Made by a program: the position numbers and the translations under genes. 8,382 nt of DNA from positions 1 to 8,382 of the forward strand of contig JAKOWQ010000400.1 of assembly GCA_029781465.1 (NCBI GenBank), written 5' to 3'. The notes below the pieces were generated by a model that had not been told where the DNA came from, made no database searches, and saw nothing but the letters and a program-made list of their open reading frames with translations. This DNA comes from Pseudomonadota bacterium. Its GTDB lineage: Bacteria; Pseudomonadota; Alphaproteobacteria; Sphingomonadales; Sphingomonadaceae. Every line of letters begins with the position of its first letter. Within the stretch, counting starts at the first letter, position 1. Below, piece after piece: positions 1-6,339 of this stretch.

Positions 1-1
1 C

Positions 2-640
2 GAACGGGCCGATCGCAACCCCGTCGCGCACCCACAGCGCGCCGATCCCCTTGGGGCCATAGAGCTTGTGCGCGGTGATCGCGATCAGGTCTGCTCCCTC
101 GGGCGGGGCGAGCTTGCCCGCGCCCTGCACCGCATCGCACAGGAACAGCGCGCCCGCCTGATGGGCGCGCTCGGTCAGCCGCGCCACGGGCTGGATCGTG
201 CCGATCTCGTTGTTGACCTGCATCGCGGCGACCAGCCCCACACCCTCTGGCAGGTCCACCTCGGGATCGATCAGGCCGTCGCCGCCGACCGGCAGCTCGT
301 GACACGTCGCGCCGCTGGCCAGCGCGGCATTGACCACCGCCGAATGCTCGATTGCCGAATAGGCGATCGCGCCGCGCGGGACCGAGCGGAGCGCCTGGTT
401 GAGCGCTTCGGTCGCGCCGCTGGTGAATATCACCCGCCCCCCCTTGGGCAACAGCGCCGCAACCTGCTCGCGCGCCACCTCTACCGCGGCAGCGGCGGCC
501 CGGCCGGCCTTGTGCATCGAATGCGGATTGGCGAAGCCCATTCCTTCCGGCCCAGCCAGCCAGGGCAGCATGGCCGCGCGCGCCTCGGGAGCGAGCGGGG
601 TGGTGGCCTGATGGTCAAGGTAGATGAATCGGGCGGACAT
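2..640 (-). CDS. Cysteine desulfurase (class V aminotransferase fold, NifS/IscS type), N-terminal 213 residues, partial
   Basis: A PLP enzyme that takes sulfur from L-cysteine as an enzyme-bound persulfide for Fe-S cluster assembly, in the cytoplasm. The protein starts MSARFIYLDHQATTPLAPEA and stays open to the left edge, so the 3' part is missing. Visible family landmarks are the TSGATE loop (residues 73-78), the His that stacks on PLP (H99 in IEHS), the VNNEIG motif (142-147), D169 and Q172 in CDAVQ, and the PLP Schiff-base lysine K192 in AHKLYGPKG. The catalytic cysteine loop lies off the window, so IscS, NifS and SufS-like paralogues cannot be fully separated. The GPKGIGALWVR stretch favours the group I (IscS/NifS) class. 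The ATG at 640 sits right before the conserved YLD..ATTP start; no strong Shine-Dalgarno is seen. In related alphaproteobacteria such genes often lead into a suf operon, which would lie further left (inference). Confidence 0.95.
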   Translation of the reverse strand, partial: MSARFIYLDHQATTPLAPEARAAMLPWLAGPEGMGFANPHSMHKAGRAAAAAVEVAREQVAALLPKGGRVIFTSGATEALNQALRSVPRGAIAYSAIEHSAVVNAALASGATCHELPVGGDGLIDPEVDLPEGVGLVAAMQVNNEIGTIQPVARLTERAHQAGALFLCDAVQGAGKLAPPEGADLIAITAHKLYGPKGIGALWVRDGVAIGPF

Positions 641-652
641 GTTCGCTTGTCG

Positions 653-680
653 TTGCTTTTCGGACCTTCGTTTCTATATA
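653..680 (+). promoter_or_regulatory. Possible sigma-70-like promoter for the alpha/beta hydrolase
   Basis: TTGCTT (653-658) and TATATA (675-680) are separated by 16 bases, in the only AT-rich patch of the divergent spacer. This would give a leader of roughly 85-90 bases before the hydrolase ATG at 774. TATATA reads the same on both strands, so the box could also serve the divergent desulfurase, but no convincing -35 is seen at normal spacing on that side. Consensus match only. Confidence 0.3.
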
Positions 681-773
681 GCGCCTCTCTCCCGATCCTA
701 GCCCAAAGCGGTCCGGCATCCGAGAAATCCCCGGACGCCGCGCCACGGGCCAGCAAGAACAGGCGCGAACGCA

Positions 774-1430
774 ATGCCCGCAGTCATCTTCCCCGGCCCC
801 GAAGGACGTCTCGAAGGCCGCTTCCAGCCCGCCACCCGCCCCCGCGCGCCGGTGGCGATGATCCTTCACCCGCACCCCCAGGCAGGGGGCACGATGAACG
901 ACCGGATCACCCAGGCACTCTACAAGACTTTCCAGGCGCGCGGCTTTGCCACGTTGCGCTTCAACTTTCGCGGCGTGGGCCGCAGCCAGGGCAGTTTCGA
1001 TAACGGCATCGGCGAGCTGACCGATGCCGCCGCCGCGCTTGACTGGGTGCAGTCGATCCACCCGGAAGCATCGACCACCTGGATCGCGGGCTATTCGTTC
1101 GGCGCGCTGATCGGCATGCAGCTCTTGATGCGCCGCCCGGAAATCCGCGGCTTCATCTCGGTCGCGCCGCCGGCCAACATGTACGATTTCAGCTTCCTGG
1201 CTCCCTGCCCCTCCTCGGGGATCATCGTCCAGGGCGCAGCCGATACCGTGGTTACCCCCAACGCGGTGCAGAAGCTGGTCGACAAGCTGCGCACCCAAAA
1301 GCACATCACCATCCACCACGAGGAAATCCCCCGCGCCAACCATTTCTTCGAGAACGAGATGGACGATCTGATGCGCTCGGTGGACAATTACCTCGACATG
1401 CGGCTTTCGCCCGACTGTCCGATCCGCTGA
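774..1430 (+). CDS. Alpha/beta hydrolase, small serine hydrolase, 218 aa
   Basis: A cytoplasmic single-domain alpha/beta hydrolase without a signal peptide. The nucleophile elbow is GYSFG (106-110, Ser108). A likely acid is D157 in GAADTVV and the general base H190 in ANHFF, which makes a complete triad in the normal order. HPHP (32-35) followed by GGTM, and the RFNFRGVGRS segment (62-71), are typical of the group often annotated as alpha/beta hydrolases of the dienelactone-hydrolase-like type. The length fits a minimal fold without a lid. The substrate cannot be told from sequence. The ATG at 774 gives a start just before the first strand (VIFPGPEGRLEGRF); the ribosome site is weak (AGG around 761-763). 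The gene diverges from the cysteine desulfurase, an arrangement common near suf genes in alphaproteobacteria, but a role in Fe-S metabolism is only inference. Its stop is three bases from the converging small membrane gene. Confidence 0.9.
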   Translation: MPAVIFPGPEGRLEGRFQPATRPRAPVAMILHPHPQAGGTMNDRITQALYKTFQARGFATLRFNFRGVGRSQGSFDNGIGELTDAAAALDWVQSIHPEASTTWIAGYSFGALIGMQLLMRRPEIRGFISVAPPANMYDFSFLAPCPSSGIIVQGAADTVVTPNAVQKLVDKLRTQKHITIHHEEIPRANHFFENEMDDLMRSVDNYLDMRLSPDCPIR

Positions 1431-1433
1431 TCG

Positions 1434-1631
1434 CTATTTGAGTTCGCTTGACGGCGGCGCCAGCTTGCCGTCGAGCGGGATCACCCAGATCGCGACATTG
1501 GCCGCCAGCACGCCGGCGGCAATCAGCATCAGCACCACCTGCTTGCGCGCTCCGCCCCGCCGCCAAAGCGCGAACGCGCCCCAGACAAGGGCGATCGCGG
1601 CAAGAACGAGGATCGAAAGCACGGTGTCCAT
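1434..1631 (-). CDS. Small two-helix membrane protein, 65 aa, unknown function
   Basis: I do not recognise a named family. The product has two hydrophobic helices, about residues 4-23 and 31-50, joined by a short basic turn (RRGGARK, 24-30). The positive-inside rule therefore puts both termini on the periplasmic side. The tail (51-65) is short and polar. The evidence that it is real: the frame is clean, the hydrophobicity pattern is sensible, and it packs neatly between neighbours. Its stop at 1434-1436 lies three bases from the hydrolase stop, and its ATG at 1631 diverges from the DUF885 gene across a 65-base spacer. No clear Shine-Dalgarno precedes the start, which lowers confidence. Small hydrophobic genes of this type are often annotated as hypothetical in sphingomonads. 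It could be a membrane-complex modulator, but nothing in the sequence says so. Confidence 0.65.
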   Translation of the reverse strand: MDTVLSILVLAAIALVWGAFALWRRGGARKQVVLMLIAAGVLAANVAIWVIPLDGKLAPPSSELK

Positions 1632-1661
1632 GGCGATGCACCGTAGCAGGTCGATCAGGGT

Positions 1662-1690
1662 TTGACAGCATCCCCCCGCTGCCTAAGCAT
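1662..1690 (+). promoter_or_regulatory. Candidate promoter abutting the DUF885 start codon
   Basis: A perfect TTGACA -35 hexamer lies at 1662-1667. Seventeen bases later, AAGCAT (1685-1690) takes the -10 position and matches TATAAT at three of six bases (positions 2, 5 and 6). Transcription would begin at or within a base or two of the ATG at 1697, so the message would be leaderless or nearly so. That fits the absence of any Shine-Dalgarno before this ATG. The -35 is strong; the -10 is weak. Confidence 0.45.
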
Positions 1691-1696
1691 GTGGCA

Positions 1697-3532
1697 ATGG
1701 ACACCTTTTCGCTTTCCCGCCGCCAGACCCTCGCCCTGCTGGGGGCCGGAACCGCCAGTCTTGCGCTTCAGGCCTGTGCCCCCCATCCGGCGAGCGCCGC
1801 CGTTTCCCCCGATGCCGAAGCCTGGCTTGACCGGCTGGCCTGGCAGCTGCTCGAAATGGCGCCCGAGGGCGCGACCTCGCTGGGGCTCGACAAGGGCGAA
1901 CACGCCGCGCTGCGCAGCCAGATGGGCGACCGCTCGCTGGCCGGCATCGCGCGGCAGCGCAAGCTGCTCGAATCCGCACTCAAGACCGCCATCGAACTGG
2001 AGGCCCAGCCCCACGATCCCGCCACCCGCACCAGCCTGGCCGTGGTACGCAGCGCCTTTCGCACCGGGCTCGATGGCCTCGCCCTGCCCTATGGCGATAT
2101 CTCGGTGGGGGGATGGCGCAATTCGCCCTACGCCGTGATCCAGAACGTTGGCGGCTATCTCGATACGCCGCGTTTCCTCGATAGCGATCACCAGATCGGC
2201 GATGCGGCCGATGCCGAGGCCTATCTCGCCCGGCTGGCGCAGTTCCCGGCCCAGCTCGATGGTGAGACCGACCGCATCGCCAGGGCGCGCGCCATCGGGC
2301 TGGTTCCGCCCGACTTCCTGCTCGACAAGACCCTTGCCGCGATGGAGCGCACCCTGGCCGATGCCCGCGGCGGCGGCGCCATGGTGCAATCGCTGGTCAG
2401 CCGCACCGGCTCGATCCCCGGCGATTGGGACGCGCGGGCGCGGTCGATCGTGACCGCCAGCGTGGTCCCCGCGCTGGACCGCCAGCTGGCCGAATTGCGT
2501 GCGCAGCGCGCGCTGGCCAAGCCCGAAGCCGGGCTATGGGCGCGCCCGCATGGCGCCGAATGGTATGCCTGGGGCCTGCGCGCGGCGACCACCACCAGCC
2601 ACAGTCCCGACGATATTCACCGCATGGGCCATGAACAGCTGGCCCTGCTTCACGCCCGGATGGACCCGATCCTGCGCTCGCTGGGCTACACCGCCGGCAC
2701 GGTGGGCGAGCGGATGACCGCGCTGGGCAAGGACCCGCGCTTCAAGTTTCCCCAGACCGACGAAGGCCGCGCCCAGATCATCGCCACCATGCAGGGCAAG
2801 ATCGATTTCATCCGCACGAAGCTGCCGCTCGCCTTCCGCACGCTGGTGCGCGGCAATCTTGAGATCCGCCGCCTGCCCCTGGCCGAGGAGCCGGGCGCGC
2901 CGGGCGCCTATGGCGGGGCCGGTTCGATCGACGGTTCGATCCCCGGCAAGATCTGGCTCAACCTTGGCGATACCGACCGCCACAGCCGCTATTCGTTGCC
3001 CACCCTGGCCTTCCACGAAGGCATTCCCGGCCACGTCTGGCAGGGCGAATATGCCAACCGGATGCCGCTGATCCGCGCGCTTCTTTCCTTCAGCGCCTAT
3101 ACCGAAGGCTGGGCGCTCTATGCCGAAACGCTGGGTGACGAACTGGGCGCCTATGAAGGCGATCCGGTCGGTCAGCTTGGCTATCTGCAATCCATCGCGT
3201 TCCGGGCCTGCCGCATGGTGGTGGATACCGGGCTGCACGCCAAGCAGTGGAGCCGCGAACAGGCGGTCGAATGGTTCACCACCACCAACGGTTCAGGCCG
3301 GGCCGAAGTCGCGCCGGAAGTCGATCGCTACTGCTCGTGGCCGGGCCAGGCCTGCGGCTACAAGATGGGTCACAGCGAAATCCTCGCCCAGCGCGAGCGG
3401 GCGAAGCAGGCCCTCGGTGACAAGTACGACCTGCGCGATTTCGACGATGCCGTGGTCACCGGCGGCAACGTTCCGCTCGACGTGCTGGGCGAAAATGTCG
3501 GCCTTTACATAGACCGGACCCTCAAGGCCTGA
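1697..3532 (+). CDS. DUF885 family protein, Tat-exported lipoprotein-like putative zinc metallopeptidase, 611 aa
   Basis: Likely a periplasmic or membrane-anchored metal-dependent peptidase; DUF885 proteins are poorly characterised and the peptidase role is inferred from motifs. The N-terminus has a twin-arginine motif (SRRQTLALL, 7-15), a hydrophobic stretch, then a lipobox-like LQAC ending at C27, followed by APHPASA. It could therefore be lipidated at C27 or cut later at the ASA site. The conserved active-site block is HEGIPGH (440-446) in LAFHEGIPGHVWQ, giving H440, E441 and H446. YTEGWALYAE (468-477) has a probable third ligand, E470. A further family block is PGQACGYKMGH (549-559). The length is normal for the family. 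The start is the ATG at 1697 (MDTFSLSRR), because the frame upstream is low-complexity and overlaps the divergent gene; a GTG at 1691 would add only two residues. The acyltransferase follows five bases after its stop, so they are probably co-transcribed. Confidence 0.9.
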   Translation: MDTFSLSRRQTLALLGAGTASLALQACAPHPASAAVSPDAEAWLDRLAWQLLEMAPEGATSLGLDKGEHAALRSQMGDRSLAGIARQRKLLESALKTAIELEAQPHDPATRTSLAVVRSAFRTGLDGLALPYGDISVGGWRNSPYAVIQNVGGYLDTPRFLDSDHQIGDAADAEAYLARLAQFPAQLDGETDRIARARAIGLVPPDFLLDKTLAAMERTLADARGGGAMVQSLVSRTGSIPGDWDARARSIVTASVVPALDRQLAELRAQRALAKPEAGLWARPHGAEWYAWGLRAATTTSHSPDDIHRMGHEQLALLHARMDPILRSLGYTAGTVGERMTALGKDPRFKFPQTDEGRAQIIATMQGKIDFIRTKLPLAFRTLVRGNLEIRRLPLAEEPGAPGAYGGAGSIDGSIPGKIWLNLGDTDRHSRYSLPTLAFHEGIPGHVWQGEYANRMPLIRALLSFSAYTEGWALYAETLGDELGAYEGDPVGQLGYLQSIAFRACRMVVDTGLHAKQWSREQAVEWFTTTNGSGRAEVAPEVDRYCSWPGQACGYKMGHSEILAQRERAKQALGDKYDLRDFDDAVVTGGNVPLDVLGENVGLYIDRTLKA

Positions 3533-3537
3533 GCCGC

Positions 3538-5448
3538 GTGAGCCTCCGCAGCACCGGGGAAGCGGGCTACCGACCCGAGATCGATGGACTGCGGGCGCTT
3601 GCCGTTATCCCGATCGTGCTGTTTCACATCGGCTTTCCCGGCCTTGATGGCGGCTTCGTCGGGGTCGACATCTTCTTCGTCATTTCCGGTTTTCTGATCA
3701 CGGGCATCCTTGCTCGCGAGCTGGCCGACGGGCGGTTTTCCCTGGCGCGGTTTTACGAACGGCGGGTGCGGCGCATTCTGCCCGCACTGTTCGCGGCAGT
3801 AGCCGCTACCGGCCTTGCCGCCTGGCTGCTGTTCCTGCCCGAAGACCTGTCGCAGTTTGGCAAGAGCGCGATTGCGACACTCGCCTTCGCCTGCAACTTC
3901 CTGTTTGCCCGGCAGGTCGACTACTTCGCCGCGCCAGCGCTGTTCAAACCGCTGCTGCACTGTTGGTCGCTGGCGGTGGAGGAGCAGTTCTACCTGTTTT
4001 TCCCGCTGTTGCTGGCGTTGCTCTGGCCTCTCGGGCGACGGCGGACGATTGCGGCGCTGGCGGTGATTGCCGCTCTGTCGCTGGCGCTGGCGCAGATCTG
4101 GCTTGATGGGGCACCGCAGCGTGCCTTCTTCTGGTCTCCGGCGCGGGCCTGGGAATTGCTGGCCGGGTCGCTTCTCGCCCTGGGCGCGGTACCCCGGGTG
4201 CGCGGAGCCTTCGCGCGTCAGGCGTTCGCTGCGCTGGGACTGGTCCTGATCGCCGGCAGCGCGATGCTGCTTGACGAAACCATGCCCTTTCCCGGCCTTG
4301 CCGCAATCCCGCCGGTGCTGGGCAGCGCGCTGATCCTGCACTGCGCTCCGGGTACTCTGAGCGGCCGCCTGCTTCAGCTCCGGCCGCTGCGTTTCATCGG
4401 CTGGATCTCCTACAGCCTCTATCTGTGGCACTGGCCGGTGGTGGTGTTCCTCAACTATCGCCTCGGCCCGCTTGGCCTTGCCGCCAAGCTCGCGGCGCTT
4501 GCCCTTTGCCTGATCCTCGCCGCTGCGAGCTGGCGCTGGATCGAAGAACCCGCCCGGCGCGGCGCGAATCTGGGTGGCTGGCGAGCGGTCGGCTTTGCCG
4601 CTGGCGGGAGCGCGGCGCTCGCGGCGCTGGGCGCGGTGCTCGTGATCGGCCAGGGTTTTCCCGGGCGCCTCTCCCCCGAGGTTCGCAGACTTGCCGCAGC
4701 GGTGGACGATTTCAGTCCGCGCCGGCAGGAATGCCACGCCAGCGCCGGCCATCCGATCCCGCCCCAGCAAGCGTGCCGCTACGGCTCCGATGTGCCCGCC
4801 GACGCCGCGTTGTGGGCTGACAGCAGCGGGGTTGAGCCTTTGATCGGGCTGGGCGAGGAAGCCGCACGGCGGAACCGTTCGATCCTCCACTTCACCCATT
4901 CGGCCTGCTCGCCCGCGGCGCAAGCGCTGCCCCAAGCCAGCCCGGAATGCAACGCCTTCAACCAGGCAACCCTGGCCTGGCTGTCTCGTCCCCAGGCCCC
5001 AGGGATCGTGATCCTTTCCGCGGCCGCGGAGAGCTCGCAATACCGCGCCGATCCAGCCTTTCAGGCGGGACTGCTCGATGCCGCCGAGGCTTTGCGCCGG
5101 CTCGGCAAGCGGGTCATTCTGGTCGGGCCGGTGCCCAGCTATCCCAGCGACGTCCCGCGCCGCGTGGCACTTGCCTGGCAAAGCCAGCCGGGCACCTTGC
5201 CACAAGGCGTTCCGATCGCCGAATTCCTGAGCCGAAACCGCGTGGTGCTGGCAAGCCTGGCACGTGCCCGCAGCCACGGCTTCGCGGTGTTCCTGCCACA
5301 CGAGCAGCTCTGCCATGAGAGCTGCGATCTCGTTCGCGGCGGCAAGGTGCTCTATTTCGACGATCATCACCTTTCGGTGGAGGGAGGGCGGATCGTCGCC
5401 GCGCCGCTCGCCCGGGTGGTCTGGCAAGCGCTTGTATTGTCACAATGA
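3538..5448 (+). CDS. OafA/YrhL-type membrane acyltransferase (acyltransferase 3) with C-terminal SGNH-like domain, 636 aa
   Basis: An inner-membrane O-acyltransferase that would move acyl groups, usually acetyl, onto a surface or periplasmic glycan. Residues about 10-372 form the acyltransferase-3 domain with roughly ten or eleven helices. Landmarks are YRPEIDGLRALAV, the catalytic-type H30 in LFHIGFPG, GGFVGVDIFFVISGFLI (38-54), HCWSLAVEEQFY (141-152) and SYSLYLWHWP (291-300). Residues about 385-636 form a periplasmic SGNH-like domain. Block I is LWADSSG (425-431, Ser429) in place of the usual WGDSHA, while the terminal D..H block is intact as DDHHLS (608-613). Six cysteines occur as close pairs (C399/C413, C457/C471, C592/C596), suiting disulfides outside the cytoplasm. 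It starts with GTG at 3538, five bases after the DUF885 stop, with a modest AAGG upstream. No in-frame ATG precedes the conserved N-terminal motif. The acceptor glycan is unknown. Confidence 0.93.
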   Translation: MSLRSTGEAGYRPEIDGLRALAVIPIVLFHIGFPGLDGGFVGVDIFFVISGFLITGILARELADGRFSLARFYERRVRRILPALFAAVAATGLAAWLLFLPEDLSQFGKSAIATLAFACNFLFARQVDYFAAPALFKPLLHCWSLAVEEQFYLFFPLLLALLWPLGRRRTIAALAVIAALSLALAQIWLDGAPQRAFFWSPARAWELLAGSLLALGAVPRVRGAFARQAFAALGLVLIAGSAMLLDETMPFPGLAAIPPVLGSALILHCAPGTLSGRLLQLRPLRFIGWISYSLYLWHWPVVVFLNYRLGPLGLAAKLAALALCLILAAASWRWIEEPARRGANLGGWRAVGFAAGGSAALAALGAVLVIGQGFPGRLSPEVRRLAAAVDDFSPRRQECHASAGHPIPPQQACRYGSDVPADAALWADSSGVEPLIGLGEEAARRNRSILHFTHSACSPAAQALPQASPECNAFNQATLAWLSRPQAPGIVILSAAAESSQYRADPAFQAGLLDAAEALRRLGKRVILVGPVPSYPSDVPRRVALAWQSQPGTLPQGVPIAEFLSRNRVVLASLARARSHGFAVFLPHEQLCHESCDLVRGGKVLYFDDHHLSVEGGRIVAAPLARVVWQALVLSQ

Positions 5449-5503
5449 AGGGCTAGGCTGAGGCTCGCAGGGGATGCGATGGACCAATCCCGGTTCGTCG
5501 CCG

Positions 5504-5519
5504 TTGCAAGGAGTCGCAC
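5504..5519 (+). promoter_or_regulatory. Extended ribosome-binding leader TTGCAAGGAGTCGCAC
   Basis: The strong Shine-Dalgarno AAGGAG (5508-5513) lies nine bases before the ATG at 5523 and fixes that start. The flanking bases match the leader of the DUF937-like gene (6701-6717, minus), which differs only by one extra G. Confidence 0.7.
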
Positions 5520-5522
5520 GCC

Positions 5523-5900
5523 ATGTCCATTTTCTCCAAGATCAAGGATGCCATCTTCGGCCACAAGGCCGAAGCTGCCACCCTCGCCCCCGAGGCCGCG
5601 CCAGCCGCGCCGGTTGCACCCGCCGCGGTCGAAGCGCCCACCGCGATCAGCGAGGTCGACGTCGAAGCCAATCTTTCTGCCATGCCGGGCGCCGGCGATT
5701 TGCATTGGCAGAGCTCCATCGTCGATCTGATGAAGCTGGTCGGGATCGATTCGAGCTATGAAAACCGCAAGGATCTGGCGCACGAGCTGGGCAATGCCGG
5801 TTATGCGGGCTCGGCCGAAGACAATATCGCCCTGCACAAGGCCGTGATGCAGGCGCTCGCTGCCAATGGCGGCAAGGTTCCCGCAAGCATGCTCGACTGA
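5523..5900 (+). CDS. DUF3597 domain-containing protein, 125 aa
   Basis: A small protein of unknown function. The N-terminal MSIFSKIKDAIFG segment is amphipathic and typical of DUF3597 proteins. Residues about 16-40 are an Ala/Pro-rich flexible linker. The conserved domain runs from about 42 to 125 and includes LHWQSSIVDLMKLVGIDSS (60-78), RKDLAHELG (82-90), the NIALHKAVMQALAANGGKVP stretch (101-120) and an acidic end. There is no signal peptide or membrane helix, so it is probably cytoplasmic. The N-terminal segment resembles the start of small stress-type proteins, but that is only a resemblance. The ATG at 5523 is fixed by the strong ribosome site at 5508-5513. It is 74 bases after the acyltransferase stop with no terminator between, so read-through is possible; no good promoter is seen in the gap. 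An intrinsic terminator follows at 5924-5955. Confidence 0.9.
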   Translation: MSIFSKIKDAIFGHKAEAATLAPEAAPAAPVAPAAVEAPTAISEVDVEANLSAMPGAGDLHWQSSIVDLMKLVGIDSSYENRKDLAHELGNAGYAGSAEDNIALHKAVMQALAANGGKVPASMLD

Positions 5901-5923
5901 GGACGATAGCGTCGCAAGTCACA

Positions 5924-5955
5924 GGGCCGTCGCGGCTATTCGCGGCGGCCCTTTT
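5924..5955 (+). terminator. Rho-independent terminator after the DUF3597 gene
   Basis: An 11-bp stem pairs 5924-5934 with 5941-5951 (one G-U pair, otherwise perfect and GC-rich) around the six-base loop GCTATT. It is followed directly by TTTT (5952-5955). It begins 24 bases after the DUF3597 stop. Transcripts converging from the minus-strand cluster end at the same place (DUF4345-like stop at 5960-5962), but on that side no U-run follows the hairpin, so termination there would be weaker. Confidence 0.88.
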
Positions 5956-5959
5956 GCAT

Positions 5960-6337
5960 TCAGGTGGGGTCTTGGCGGAGCCACCACCAGACGAGTGGCG
6001 GGATCACCAGTTCAAGCCCACCGAGGAACACGAACAAAGGTATCGGCATGCCGACAACCAGGATCGAGACGATCCGCGCCAAGCCGCCGACAAAGAAGGT
6101 CGCCTGCATGGCGAGCACGAGTCCGCTGCGATGAGCCAGATCACGCGCCGCCCAGACATGGGCCAGACCAAAGCCCAGAAACAGCGTTGCGTAGAACCTG
6201 TCTTCGCTGTCCATCGTGGCGTTGACCGGCACCGATCCGGGGATCGATGCCGGTCCAAAAGCAATATGCACCAACGCGATCGCGGCGCAAACCAGCCCGA
6301 AGGCGGTCAGAAACCAACCCAGATAGCGTTGGTTCAA
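5960..6337 (-). CDS. DUF4345-like four-helix membrane protein, 125 aa
   Basis: An integral inner-membrane protein of unknown function. Four hydrophobic segments are seen at about 7-27, 48-64, 72-91 and 97-120. RFYATLFLGFGLAHVWAARD (47-66), the GGLARIVSI segment (84-92) and the closing ...GGLELVIPPLVWWWL resemble DUF4345 proteins, which are normally about this length; I call the family from memory of this pattern. The start is a TTG at 6335-6337, only two bases past the stop of the preceding gene. An in-frame ATG exists only at residue 42, and starting there would delete the first helix, so the TTG is preferred; an in-frame CTG at 6341-6343 is an alternative. The tight junction points to translational coupling with the upstream DUF937/YidB-like gene. 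Nothing shows a substrate or partner. Confidence 0.75.
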   Translation of the reverse strand: MNQRYLGWFLTAFGLVCAAIALVHIAFGPASIPGSVPVNATMDSEDRFYATLFLGFGLAHVWAARDLAHRSGLVLAMQATFFVGGLARIVSILVVGMPIPLFVFLGGLELVIPPLVWWWLRQDPT

Positions 6338-6339
6338 GC

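Noticed and set aside
68..1003. 311-codon plus-strand open frame
   Set aside because: It lies antisense to the cysteine desulfurase and then out of frame over the hydrolase, both with clear catalytic motifs. Its product is an Arg-rich low-complexity sequence.
1448..1696. N-terminal extension of the DUF885 frame
   Set aside because: It overlaps the divergent 65-aa gene almost completely and encodes Arg/Ala-rich noise. The Tat signal begins right after the ATG at 1697, which marks the real N-terminus.
615..2389. Minus-strand open frames of 242 and 244 codons (615-1343 and 1655-2389)
   Set aside because: Both are antisense shadows of the hydrolase and DUF885 genes, without family motifs or ribosome sites.
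3505..5427. 640-codon open frame on the minus strand opposite the acyltransferase
   Set aside because: It is in exact codon register with the acyltransferase, so its stops would need TTA, CTA or TCA codons in the sense gene, which are rare at this GC content. The translation is Gln/Arg/Gly-rich without any recognisable domain.
5432..5459. Promoter for the DUF3597 gene (TTGTAT, 16 bases, TAGGCT)
   Set aside because: Each box matches the consensus at only about three of six bases, and the -35 lies inside the acyltransferase gene. An alternative TTGTCA at 5437-5442 has no -10 at proper spacing. Read-through from the acyltransferase is just as likely.
5471..5491. GGGAT/ATCCC inverted repeat after the acyltransferase
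   Set aside because: Five base pairs with an 11-base loop and no U-run; expected by chance in GC-rich sequence and not a credible terminator.
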